Source: Caulobacterales bacterium RIFOXYB1_FULL_67_16 (GTDB lineage: Bacteria > Pseudomonadota > Alphaproteobacteria > Caulobacterales > Caulobacteraceae). Taken from it: a stretch of DNA of 5,402 nucleotides. This document shows positions 1 to 4,637 of this stretch, one piece after another; positions within the stretch are counted from its first letter, which is position 1, and every line of letters begins with the position of its first letter. The position numbers were made by a program, and so were the translations under genes. The stretch spans positions 5,947-11,348 of the forward strand of contig MGLN01000134.1 of the NCBI GenBank assembly GCA_001796045.1. The letters run 5' to 3'. Below the pieces are notes generated by a model. That model was not told the origin of the DNA. It made no database searches and saw only the letters and a program-made list of their open reading frames with translations.

Positions 1-50
1 AGGGTCCAGATCAGGATTGCGCCCTGTCTCGTCTCGGCGATCAGGCCCAT
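1..50 (-). CDS. 5' end of a protein gene, possibly enoyl-CoA hydratase/crotonase family (partial)
   Basis: An open frame on the minus strand starts at the ATG at 50 and runs out of the window. Only 16 codons are visible, reading MGLIAETRQGAILIWT, with a probable Leu next. The pattern of a short lead, Glu-Thr-Arg, Gly-Ala and an alternating hydrophobic strand resembles the first beta strand of crotonase-fold enzymes, which usually continue into an L-N/D-R-P motif just outside the window. The family guess is therefore weak, but the start is well supported: GAGGAG (58-63) lies 7 bases before the ATG. An alternative in-frame ATG at 65 has its own GGAGG 4 bases upstream and would add five residues (MRRRP). 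I prefer 50 because the family rarely has such a basic extension. The terminator at 117-142 insulates this gene from the small gene upstream. Confidence 0.45.
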   Translation of the reverse strand, partial: MGLIAETRQGAILIWT

Positions 51-116
51 CGGTCGTCTCCTCATTCCGCCTCCGTCTTCGAACGACGACGCCGCGTCAC
101 GCAAGCCCGGAATTGC

Positions 117-142
117 AAAAGCCCCGGCGAAGGGCCGGGGCT
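117..142 (-). terminator. Rho-independent terminator of the small gene
   Basis: A perfect 9-bp inverted repeat, AGCCCCGGC (120-128) and GCCGGGGCT (134-142), encloses a 5-base loop. Read on the minus strand, the stem runs into TTTT (the first T is in the stem) and then GCAATT. It sits 25 bases after the stop codon of the 50-codon gene at 168-320 and before the next minus-strand gene, so it is placed exactly where that gene needs a terminator. The short T tract is the only weakness. Polarity is clear, because the plus-strand side has no T tract. Confidence 0.8.
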
Positions 143-167
143 GCTGCACGTCAGGCTTTCGAGGCCG

Positions 168-320
168 TCAGGGTTTCTTGGGGGTATAGGGTACGAAGTT
201 GGACGGGTGGCTGACCACGCGTCCAGAGTTGGACGGCATGTGCCGACTGTTCACCAGCATCCCGCCCCACAGGGCGAAGGACATCATGGCGTGTTGGAGG
301 TTACGCTCCTTATCGTTCAT
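168..320 (-). CDS. Uncharacterised 50-residue protein
   Basis: I do not recognise this protein. It reads from the ATG at 320 to the TGA at 168-170 and has 50 residues. The start is fixed by AAAGGAG at 329-335, 8 bases upstream. The frame stays open upstream to about 698, but only this start has a ribosome-binding site. The N-terminus is charged (MNDKERN); residues 11-23 are hydrophobic and Met-rich (AMMSFALWGGMLV), too short for a sure transmembrane helix; the tail is rich in Pro, Ser, Asn and Lys and ends YTPKKP. There are no cysteines. It has its own terminator (117-142) and a candidate promoter (406-433), so it appears to be a single-gene unit. Its SD is buried in a hairpin (325-358), which suggests translational control. 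Reality of the gene is well supported; function is unknown. A small membrane-associated or stress protein is one guess. Confidence 0.75.
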   Translation of the reverse strand: MNDKERNLQHAMMSFALWGGMLVNSRHMPSNSGRVVSHPSNFVPYTPKKP

Positions 321-324
321 CTTG

Positions 325-358
325 GCGTCTCCTTTCCCAGAACGATGAAAAGAGACGC
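325..358 (-). promoter_or_regulatory. Hairpin sequestering the SD of the 50-residue gene (thermometer-like candidate)
   Basis: On the minus-strand transcript, GCGUCUCUUUUC (358 to 347) pairs with GAAAGGAGACGC (336 to 325) over 12 consecutive pairs, with one G-U wobble (351 with 332), around a 10-base loop. The whole AAAGGAG ribosome-binding site (329-335) is inside the stem, and the AUG begins 4 bases after it. The SD is opposed by CUCUUUU, whose run of four U residues recalls fourU RNA thermometers, although here UUUU pairs with GAAA rather than AGGA. The pairing is read directly from the sequence; thermosensing or any other trigger is inference. The same inverted repeat could instead be a DNA operator. 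Confidence 0.6.
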
Positions 359-405
359 GTCGTACCTTTGGGAATCTCACCCTCAGTCGTTTCGCGTCAG
401 AGGCC

Positions 406-433
406 AAGATAGCCATTTTTGAGTTAATTGCAA
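406..433 (-). promoter_or_regulatory. Candidate sigma-70-type promoter of the 50-residue gene
   Basis: On the minus strand, TTGCAA (433 to 428) is followed after 16 bases by TATCTT (411 to 406), each matching 4 of 6 consensus bases. A transcript starting near 400 would have a leader of about 80 bases containing the SD-masking hairpin. The region is strikingly AT-rich against a GC-rich background, which favours a promoter, but the assignment rests on pattern alone. Confidence 0.35.
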
Positions 434-455
434 ATTTTTCGATCAGGAAACGGAG

Positions 456-461
456 TATATT
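456..461 (+). promoter_or_regulatory. Candidate -10 element upstream of the DUF1289 gene
   Basis: TATATT matches the -10 consensus in 5 of 6 bases and lies 16 bases before the TTG start at 478. No good -35 sits at the right distance: the nearest TTGCAA (428-433) is 22 bases away. TTGCAA is self-complementary and also serves as the -35 candidate of the divergent small gene, so the two promoters may overlap. If the -10 is real, transcription would begin at about 467-470 and the leader would be only around ten bases long. Confidence 0.3.
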
Positions 462-477
462 TCTTGATGGTGTCACA

Positions 478-714
478 TTGAGCCAGACGCCCCTGCCGGG
501 ATCGCAAAGACCGGGGCCGCCCAAGGCGATCGCAACCCCCTGCGTCATGGTGTGCGCCGTGGACGGCGCCAGCGGCCTGTGCCTGGGTTGTTTCCGCAGT
601 CTGACGGAGATCGCCGGCTGGCGAACGCTGAGCGAGGCGAAACGGGCGGCGATCATGGCCGAGCTGCCGTCGCGACGTGACCGGATAGACCCGGCCAAGC
701 TGGGTCCGGCTTAA
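478..714 (+). CDS. DUF1289 family cysteine-cluster protein
   Basis: This 78-residue protein carries the DUF1289 signature: Thr-Pro-Cys (Cys22), Cys26, Cys35 and Cys38, followed by the conserved SLTEIAGW and a Ser-Glu-Ala-Lys-Arg helix ending in Arg-rich sequence. The C-x3-C-x8-C-x2-C arrangement could bind a metal or an iron-sulfur cluster, but the family's function is not established. The start is uncertain. The first available initiator in frame is TTG at 478, with no close SD (GGAG at 452-455 is 22 bases away). The later in-frame ATG at 547 would cut off Cys22, which the family conserves, so I take the TTG. A four-codon ATG frame (467-481) overlaps the TTG. The gene lies 58 bases upstream of the aspartic protease gene, on the same strand; DUF1289 proteins are small and have also been seen next to unrelated metabolic genes. 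Confidence 0.85.
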   Translation: MSQTPLPGSQRPGPPKAIATPCVMVCAVDGASGLCLGCFRSLTEIAGWRTLSEAKRAAIMAELPSRRDRIDPAKLGPA

Positions 715-760
715 GGTTTCGTCAGCCAAGTCGTTTCACCCCATTCAAACCCGGTGCGGC

Positions 761-766
761 TATGCA
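761..766 (+). promoter_or_regulatory. Candidate -10 element giving a leaderless protease transcript
   Basis: TATGCA is followed by 6 bases and then the ATG at 773, the spacing expected if transcription starts at the A of the start codon. There is no SD before this ATG. No convincing -35 is visible, so this is only a suggestion; read-through from the DUF1289 gene is the alternative. Confidence 0.25.
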
Positions 767-772
767 GACGGC

Positions 773-1285
773 ATGATCCGTATCGAGCTGCAGTCCGTCG
801 TCGTGCTGAGCGTGGCCCTTGCGGCCTCGTTCGCGACCGCTCTGACGATCCGTCATCTGGACGGGGGCGAGGCCGCCATGGCGGCCTCGAGCGAGATTGC
901 GGCCTCGCCCGCGACCGGCACGACCACCCAGGTGGTCAAAGGGCCGGACGGCCATTACTGGGCCCAGGCGAAGATCGACGGCCGGGCCGTCCAGGTTCTG
1001 GTGGACACCGGCGCCAGCGTGGTGGCCCTGACGCGGGCCGACGCTCGCCGCCTCGGCGTCGATCCGGCGCCGGAGGCCTTCACCGGCAAGGTTCAGACCG
1101 CCTCGGGCGTGGTCCGCGCCGCGCCGGTCAGACTGAAGACGATTTCAGTCGCCGGCGTGCGGGTGAACGACGTCGAGGCCCTGGTGGTCGAGGAGGGCCT
1201 GGCCTATTCGCTGCTGGGCATGAGCTATCTGGGCCGACTGTCGGCGTTCGAGGCGACGCCGACCGGGCTGACGCTGCGACCCTGA
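773..1285 (+). CDS. Membrane-anchored retropepsin-like aspartic protease (TIGR02281 type)
   Basis: The 170-residue protein begins with a hydrophobic segment (about residues 8-25) that should act as an uncleaved signal anchor, putting the rest in the periplasm. After a low-complexity Ala/Ser/Thr linker (33-53) comes a single retropepsin-like domain. Catalytic Asp78 lies in the strand-plus-motif VLVDTGAS (75-82), and the second hydrophobic-hydrophobic-Gly motif is LLGMSYL (147-153). Single-domain retropepsins act as dimers, so this one probably does too. This matches the clan AA TIGR02281 family, common in alphaproteobacteria, whose substrates are unknown. The protein is about the usual length and all key residues are present. 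It ends 7 bases before the end of pgsA on the other strand. The start is the first ATG in frame; it has no SD, and a leaderless transcript is possible. Confidence 0.88.
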   Translation: MIRIELQSVVVLSVALAASFATALTIRHLDGGEAAMAASSEIAASPATGTTTQVVKGPDGHYWAQAKIDGRAVQVLVDTGASVVALTRADARRLGVDPAPEAFTGKVQTASGVVRAAPVRLKTISVAGVRVNDVEALVVEEGLAYSLLGMSYLGRLSAFEATPTGLTLRP

Positions 1286-1292
1286 TACGGTT

Positions 1293-1943
1293 TCAGAGGT
1301 CCCGCATCTGACGGCGGGCCTCGTGGAAGTACTGCCAGCCGGTCCACAGGGTGATGACGGCGGCGAACCAGATCAGGAAGACCGCGAAGGACTCGAACGC
1401 CGGTTGCCAGGCCAGGGGCGACCCGTCGTCGTTCTGAAGCCCGAAGGCGCTCCACAACAGGGTCAGTTGCAGCGCGTCGAGGGCCACCATCTGCACCGTG
1501 GTCTTCCACTTGGCCGCCAGGGTGACGGGCAGCTCGATGCGACCAGCCATGGTTTCGCGCAGGGCCGAGACCGCGAACTCACGGAACAGGATCAGCCCGC
1601 AGGGCAGGGCGATGCCCGGCAGGGAGCCCGAGGCCAGCACGCCAAGGATGGCCCCCGTGATCAGCACCTTGTCCGCGATCGGATCCAGAATGGCCCCCCA
1701 GCGGGTGGTTGCGTTCCAGCGCCGCGCCAGGAAGCCGTCGACCCAGTCGGTCGAGGCGGCGATGACGAAAATCCAGAAGGCCCACAGCCCGAACTTCAAC
1801 TGGGTCTCGGGCGACAGCCAGGCGTCCAGCGCCCCCGGGGCGGCGCCGGCCAGCATGGCGAACATCACCACCCCGGCGAACAGGCGGATCCCGGTCAGAA
1901 TATTGGGGATGGGGTTGGCGCGGTGGGCGGTGGTCATCGTCAT
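1293..1943 (-). CDS. pgsA: CDP-diacylglycerol--glycerol-3-phosphate 3-phosphatidyltransferase
   Basis: PgsA makes phosphatidylglycerol phosphate from CDP-diacylglycerol and glycerol 3-phosphate in the inner membrane, the committed step to phosphatidylglycerol and cardiolipin. The 216-residue protein opens with PNILTGIRL, typical of the family, and contains the full CDP-alcohol phosphotransferase motif D-x2-D-G-x2-A-R-x8-G-x3-D-x3-D (Asp66, Asp69, Gly70, Ala73, Arg74, Gly83, Asp87, Asp91). Several hydrophobic helices follow, the last near residues 187-203, with a basic C-terminus. The start is one of two ATGs, 1943 or 1937; neither has a clear SD. A GTG at 1985 overlaps the stop of the carbonic anhydrase gene and would add 14 polar residues that PgsA proteins normally lack. 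The gap to the carbonic anhydrase gene is 38 bases with no obvious promoter, so the two are probably co-transcribed. Confidence 0.93.
   Translation of the reverse strand: MTMTTAHRANPIPNILTGIRLFAGVVMFAMLAGAAPGALDAWLSPETQLKFGLWAFWIFVIAASTDWVDGFLARRWNATTRWGAILDPIADKVLITGAILGVLASGSLPGIALPCGLILFREFAVSALRETMAGRIELPVTLAAKWKTTVQMVALDALQLTLLWSAFGLQNDDGSPLAWQPAFESFAVFLIWFAAVITLWTGWQYFHEARRQMRDL
1296..1322. terminator. Weak hairpin at the convergent gene ends
   Basis: GAGG (1296-1299) and CCCGC (1301-1305) pair with GCGGG (1314-1318) and CCTC (1319-1322) around an 8-base loop, with one bulged T. The hairpin lies just after the protease stop and within the last codons of pgsA, so it could help end plus-strand transcription. 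There is no T tract on either side, so it is not a classical intrinsic terminator. Confidence 0.25.
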
Positions 1944-1981
1944 GTCCGTTGCAACGCGCCGGGTGTGGCACGGTTCGGCGA

Positions 1982-2608
1982 TCACGCCAACGGTTCGAAC
2001 CGCGGCTTGTCGGTCAGGGCCGTCAGGACGCCGTCGGCGATGCCGAAATGAAGCCCGCTGAGCTCCAGTTCGCCCTTGGCTTCGCGCTCGGCGATCCAGG
2101 GGAAGGTGCGCAGGTTTCGGATCGACAGACGCACCACCGCCTCTTCGGCGGCGCGCTCCAGTTCGTTCGGCGCGACGGTTTCGGCGACGTGCTGCACCAC
2201 CGGCGTGCCTTGGGCGATCCAGGGGGCCACGAAGTCGGCGACGACGTCCGGCGCGCCGTTGATCATGGCGTTGACCCCGCCGCAGTGGGCGTGGCCCATG
2301 ACGACGATCCGTTTGACGCCCAGAACCTTGACCCCGAACTCCAGGGCCGCCGAAACGCCGTGCAGCTTGCCGTCCGGCTCATAGGGCGGGACCAGATTGG
2401 CGACGTTGCGGACGACGAACAACTCGCCCGGCTTGGCGTCGAAGATCAGGGCCGGATCGGCGCGGCTGTCGGAACAGGCGACGATCAGGGTGTGCGGCTT
2501 CTGGCCCTTTTCCGCCAGGGTTTCGTACTCGGCGTGCGCCTCGGGCCAGTGTTCGGCGCGGAAGCGGCGATAACCGGCGAAGAGGGGGTCTTTGGACGGA
2601 TCGGACAT
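1982..2608 (-). CDS. Beta-class carbonic anhydrase
   Basis: This 208-residue cytoplasmic zinc enzyme interconverts CO2 and bicarbonate. The beta-class zinc ligands are all present: Cys45 in CSDSR (45-49), then His106 and Cys109 in HAHCGG (106-111). The catalytic Asp47-Arg49 pair is there too, as are the family motifs VVRNVAN (65-71) and ALEFGV (88-93). Length agrees with bacterial beta enzymes such as E. coli Can. The ATG at 2608 has no SD; a TATACC hexamer lies 6 bases before it, so the transcript may be leaderless. The gene is 97 bases downstream of the SbtA-family permease and just ahead of pgsA. Linked to a bicarbonate-type permease, it would turn imported bicarbonate into CO2 or hold CO2 as bicarbonate for carboxylases. 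No residue needed for activity is missing. Confidence 0.95.
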   Translation of the reverse strand: MSDPSKDPLFAGYRRFRAEHWPEAHAEYETLAEKGQKPHTLIVACSDSRADPALIFDAKPGELFVVRNVANLVPPYEPDGKLHGVSAALEFGVKVLGVKRIVVMGHAHCGGVNAMINGAPDVVADFVAPWIAQGTPVVQHVAETVAPNELERAAEEAVVRLSIRNLRTFPWIAEREAKGELELSGLHFGIADGVLTALTDKPRFEPLA

Positions 2609-2614
2609 GGGGCG

Positions 2615-2620
2615 GGTATA
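2615..2620 (-). promoter_or_regulatory. Candidate -10 element for a leaderless carbonic anhydrase transcript
   Basis: On the minus strand TATACC (2620 to 2615) is followed by 6 bases and the ATG at 2608. With no SD present, this spacing suits transcription starting at the ATG. The -35 position is a C/T-rich stretch with no resemblance to TTGACA, so confidence is low; if real, the carbonic anhydrase and pgsA could be expressed apart from the permease. Confidence 0.3.
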
Positions 2621-2640
2621 GGACCCAATCTCGGGAGGGG

Positions 2641-2678
2641 GGAGAGGTGAAGGCAGGAAAAATCGCCGTCGCCTCTCC
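2641..2678. other. Long imperfect hairpin between permease and carbonic anhydrase genes
   Basis: GGAGAGGTGA (2641-2650) pairs with TCGCCTCTCC (2669-2678) with one G-T wobble; after one mismatch, GGC (2652-2654) pairs with GCC (2665-2667), leaving the 10-base loop AGGAAAAATC. It stands 28 bases after the permease stop codon. On the minus strand it is followed by C-rich sequence and no T tract. It could stabilise or delimit the permease mRNA 3' end, letting the two genes be expressed at different levels. That role is inference. Confidence 0.4.
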
Positions 2679-2705
2679 GGTTCCGCTCCCCCGTGGGTCA
2701 GGCGT

Positions 2706-3680
2706 CTAGGCCCACAGCCAGACTGCGGCCGCCGTATAGAGGGCGATGCCGATCACAAGGTTGAAGGGAAAGGTCACGGCCAGGGAGGCGGTGACGAAGA
2801 CGCCGGGATCGGCCTTGGGCGCCGCGACCCGCATGGCGGCGGGCACGGCGATGTAGGAGGCCGAGCCCGCGAGGACGGCCAGCATGGCCGCGTCGCCTAG
2901 GCCGAGCCCGGCCAGTCTTCCCAAGGCCAGGGCGACGCCTGCGGACAGGACGGGGAAGCCGAGGGCGAAACCGATCACCGGCCAGGTCAGCTTGCGCCGA
3001 TCCGCCATCAGGCTGCGCGCGGCGGTCAGACCCAGGTCCAGCAGGAAGAAGCACAGGGCGCCCTGGAACAGCGGATTGACGAACAGGTCCAGCTTCTTCA
3101 GCCCCGCCTCGCCTGAAATGAGGCCGACCAGGAAGCTGCCCAGCAGCATCACCGTCGCCGCCCCGACCAGAACTTCGCGCAGGACGACGCCCCGGCCGGT
3201 CGACGGCTCGCGGCCGGCGCCGTGCATCAGGACCAGGGCGGTCAGGATCGCCGGCGTCTCCATCAGGGCCAGCACCGCCGCCATATAGCCGCCGGGCGCC
3301 AGGCCCAGTGCGGTCAGATGCTGCTGACCGGCGGCGAAGGTCACCACCGACACCGACCCATAGGTCGCCGCCAGGGCGCACAGGGTCGGACGATCCAGCC
3401 GCGACGTCCAGCGCAGCAGGATGAAGGCCAGGAGCGGCATGAAGGCGCTGAGCGCCAGACCTAGGGCCCCGGCGGTGAGAAAGTCGCCCTGAAGCCCGGC
3501 GTCCCGCGCTTCCACGCCTCCGCGAAAGCCGATGCACAGCATCAGATAAAGGGAGATCGCCTTGGCGACCTGCTCCGGTATGGACAGGTCTGATCGAGCA
3601 AAGGCCGCAGCCGCGCCTACGAAGAAGAACAGGATGGCGGGCGAGGACAGCAGTCCGAGACTGGCGGTGATATCGGGCAT
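2706..3680 (-). CDS. SbtA-family (PF05982) sodium-dependent bicarbonate-type permease
   Basis: This 324-residue inner-membrane protein has about ten hydrophobic segments in two five-helix halves joined by a short loop near residues 154-165. By memory of cyanobacterial SbtA, these stretches align: a Ser-Ile-Pro-Glu after helix 1 (33-36), GSVSVVTFAAG (108-118), MxTPAxxTA (140-148), PLFxGxL (203-209) and a final half with AVLAGSAS, a proline and an Arg, then a Pro-rich helix. Cyanobacterial SbtA imports bicarbonate with sodium; substrate and coupling here are inferred. It is shorter than Synechocystis SbtA (about 374 residues), mostly because the central loop is reduced. Where cyanobacterial SbtA has a Ser-rich Ser-Asp-Ile stretch, this protein reads ASYIAVP (274-280), so ion binding may differ. 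The ATG at 3680 has GGAG 5 bases upstream. A divergent LysR gene and a downstream carbonic anhydrase support a carbon-supply role. No gene for the PII-like partner SbtB is visible. Confidence 0.85.
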   Translation of the reverse strand: MPDITASLGLLSSPAILFFFVGAAAAFARSDLSIPEQVAKAISLYLMLCIGFRGGVEARDAGLQGDFLTAGALGLALSAFMPLLAFILLRWTSRLDRPTLCALAATYGSVSVVTFAAGQQHLTALGLAPGGYMAAVLALMETPAILTALVLMHGAGREPSTGRGVVLREVLVGAATVMLLGSFLVGLISGEAGLKKLDLFVNPLFQGALCFFLLDLGLTAARSLMADRRKLTWPVIGFALGFPVLSAGVALALGRLAGLGLGDAAMLAVLAGSASYIAVPAAMRVAAPKADPGVFVTASLAVTFPFNLVIGIALYTAAAVWLWA

Positions 3681-3685
3681 GGGGG

Positions 3686-3689
3686 CTCC
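3686..3689 (-). promoter_or_regulatory. Ribosome-binding site of the SbtA-family gene
   Basis: GGAG on the minus strand lies 5 bases before the ATG at 3680. It fixes this start and contrasts with the neighbouring carbonic anhydrase and LysR genes, which have no SD. Confidence 0.7.
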
Positions 3690-3699
3690 AAAACTCAGT

Positions 3700-3718
3700 G
3701 GCGGGCCCTTTGCCCGCC
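3700..3718 (-). promoter_or_regulatory. GC hairpin in the SbtA-family leader
   Basis: GGCGGGC (3700-3706) and GCCCGCC (3712-3718) form a perfect 7-bp stem with a 5-base loop. In the permease transcript it would sit 10 bases before the GGAG site and be followed by ACTGAGTTTT, a short T run at some distance. It could be an attenuator, an mRNA-stabilising stem or a DNA-binding site. The stem itself is certain, its role is not. Confidence 0.4.
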
Positions 3719-3756
3719 CCGCCCCGGACGCGCCAGTTTATTGACTTGATGTGCGG

Positions 3757-3773
3757 CATAACGAACAGTTATG
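3757..3773. promoter_or_regulatory. Palindromic LysR operator candidate
   Basis: CATAAC-GAACA-GTTATG is a perfect 6-bp inverted repeat with a 5-base spacer, and the pair at 3755/3775 matches as well. It contains T at 3759 and A at 3771 exactly 11 bases apart, the T-N11-A rule of LysR-type operators. It lies in the 95-bp divergent gap, 2 bases before the LysR ATG and about 77 bases upstream of the permease ATG. That position allows autorepression of the regulator and activation of the permease, the classic LysR layout. Binding is inferred from position and symmetry. Confidence 0.6.
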
Positions 3774-3775
3774 AC

Positions 3776-4630
3776 ATGACCAGTCTCGACATCGACCTGC
3801 TGCGGACCTTCGTGACGGTGGTTGAAACCCACAGCTTCACCCGGGCGGCCCAGCAGCGCGGCCTGACCCAGCCGGCCGTCAGCTTGCAGATGCGCCGCCT
3901 GGAGCAGCAACTCGGGGCGCCGCTTCTGGACCGGGGCGGCGCCACGGTGGGGTTGACCACCGAGGGGGCGGCCCTGCTGCCCCAGGCGCGGCGGCTGTTG
4001 AAGCTGAACGACGAAATCATCGCCACCCTGAGCGACGGCGAGCCCGAGGGCGAGGTGCGGTTCGGGGCGCCGGAAGACATCGCCACGGTTCATCTGCCGG
4101 GCATACTGGGCGCCTTCGCGCGCAGCCATCCGCGCATCCGGCTGTCGGTGACATGCGACTACACCGCCAATCTGCTGGATCAGCTGTCGCGCGGACTGCT
4201 GGACCTGGCCCTGGTCAAGCGCGAGGCCGGGGGCGCCGACCTGGGGCTGAAGGTGTGGAGCGAGCCGCTGGTCTGGGTGGCCCAGGACGCCTCGGTCGCG
4301 GAGGCCTCGCCGCTGCCCCTGATCATCGCGCCTGCGCCGGACATCTATCGCAAGCGCGCGCTACAGGCGCTGGAGGCGGCGGGAATCGGATTTCGGGCGT
4401 CCTTCACCTCGCCCAGTCTTGCCGGTCAGATGGCGGCGCTGCGGGCGGGGCTGGGCGTCGGGGTTCTGCCGGCCGCCATGGCGCCGCGCGATCTGGCGGT
4501 GGTGAAGACCCTGCCCGCCCTGCACGACAGCGAGATCGCCCTGGTGTCGGCGCGCGGCTCGGGCGGTCCCGCCAAGCTGCTGGCGCAGGAGGTGTTTCGA
4601 AGCCTGGAGCGTGCGCCGGATCGCGCCTAG
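3776..4630 (+). CDS. LysR-type transcriptional regulator
   Basis: This 284-residue protein has the two-part LysR structure. The N-terminal winged helix-turn-helix (residues 5-62) contains LDLLRTFVTVVE-like sequence, the recognition region SFTRAAQQRGLTQPAVSLQMRRLE (20-43) and the family's TTEGAALLPQAR (61-72). A linker helix follows (to about 88), then the effector-binding domain from EVRFGAPEDIA (93-103) to the end. Length is slightly below the usual 290-310. I chose the ATG at 3776 because LysR proteins normally start a few residues before LDLLRTF; in-frame starts at 3698 (GTG) and 3749 (ATG) would add unusual residues and the former would swallow the intergenic hairpin. None has an SD. Being divergent from the SbtA-family gene across a T-N11-A palindrome, it most likely controls that gene, perhaps in response to carbon status as CmpR and CcmR do in cyanobacteria. 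The effector is unknown. Confidence 0.93.
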   Translation: MTSLDIDLLRTFVTVVETHSFTRAAQQRGLTQPAVSLQMRRLEQQLGAPLLDRGGATVGLTTEGAALLPQARRLLKLNDEIIATLSDGEPEGEVRFGAPEDIATVHLPGILGAFARSHPRIRLSVTCDYTANLLDQLSRGLLDLALVKREAGGADLGLKVWSEPLVWVAQDASVAEASPLPLIIAPAPDIYRKRALQALEAAGIGFRASFTSPSLAGQMAALRAGLGVGVLPAAMAPRDLAVVKTLPALHDSEIALVSARGSGGPAKLLAQEVFRSLERAPDRA

Positions 4631-4637
4631 CCCTGAA

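Noticed and set aside
354..361. GACGCGTC perfect 8-bp palindrome
   Set aside because: It overlaps the hairpin arm and is short enough to arise by chance in GC-rich DNA; no second copy or link to a regulator was seen.
321..698. Upstream extension of the small minus-strand frame to 176 residues
   Set aside because: The extension crosses the DUF1289 gene on the other strand, reads as Arg-rich low-quality sequence, and lacks an SD, whereas the ATG at 320 has a strong one.
1944..1985. GTG start of pgsA at 1985 overlapping the carbonic anhydrase stop
   Set aside because: It would give an attractive stop-start overlap, but the added 14 residues are polar and unlike PgsA N-termini, and two ATGs closer to the conserved PNILT motif are available. 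It cannot be fully excluded.
1323..2061. Long plus-strand open frames opposite pgsA
   Set aside because: They are antisense shadows typical of GC-rich genes: rich in Gly, Arg, Gln and Pro with no family pattern, whereas the minus strand encodes a full PgsA.
3698..3775. Longer LysR start at GTG 3698 or ATG 3749
   Set aside because: LysR proteins begin within a few residues of the LDLLRTF segment; the longer forms add Pro/Arg-rich residues, have no SD, and would place coding sequence over the palindrome and hairpin.
4631..4637. Terminator between LysR and uvrC
   Set aside because: The gap is 7 bases and I found no stem with a T tract on either strand.
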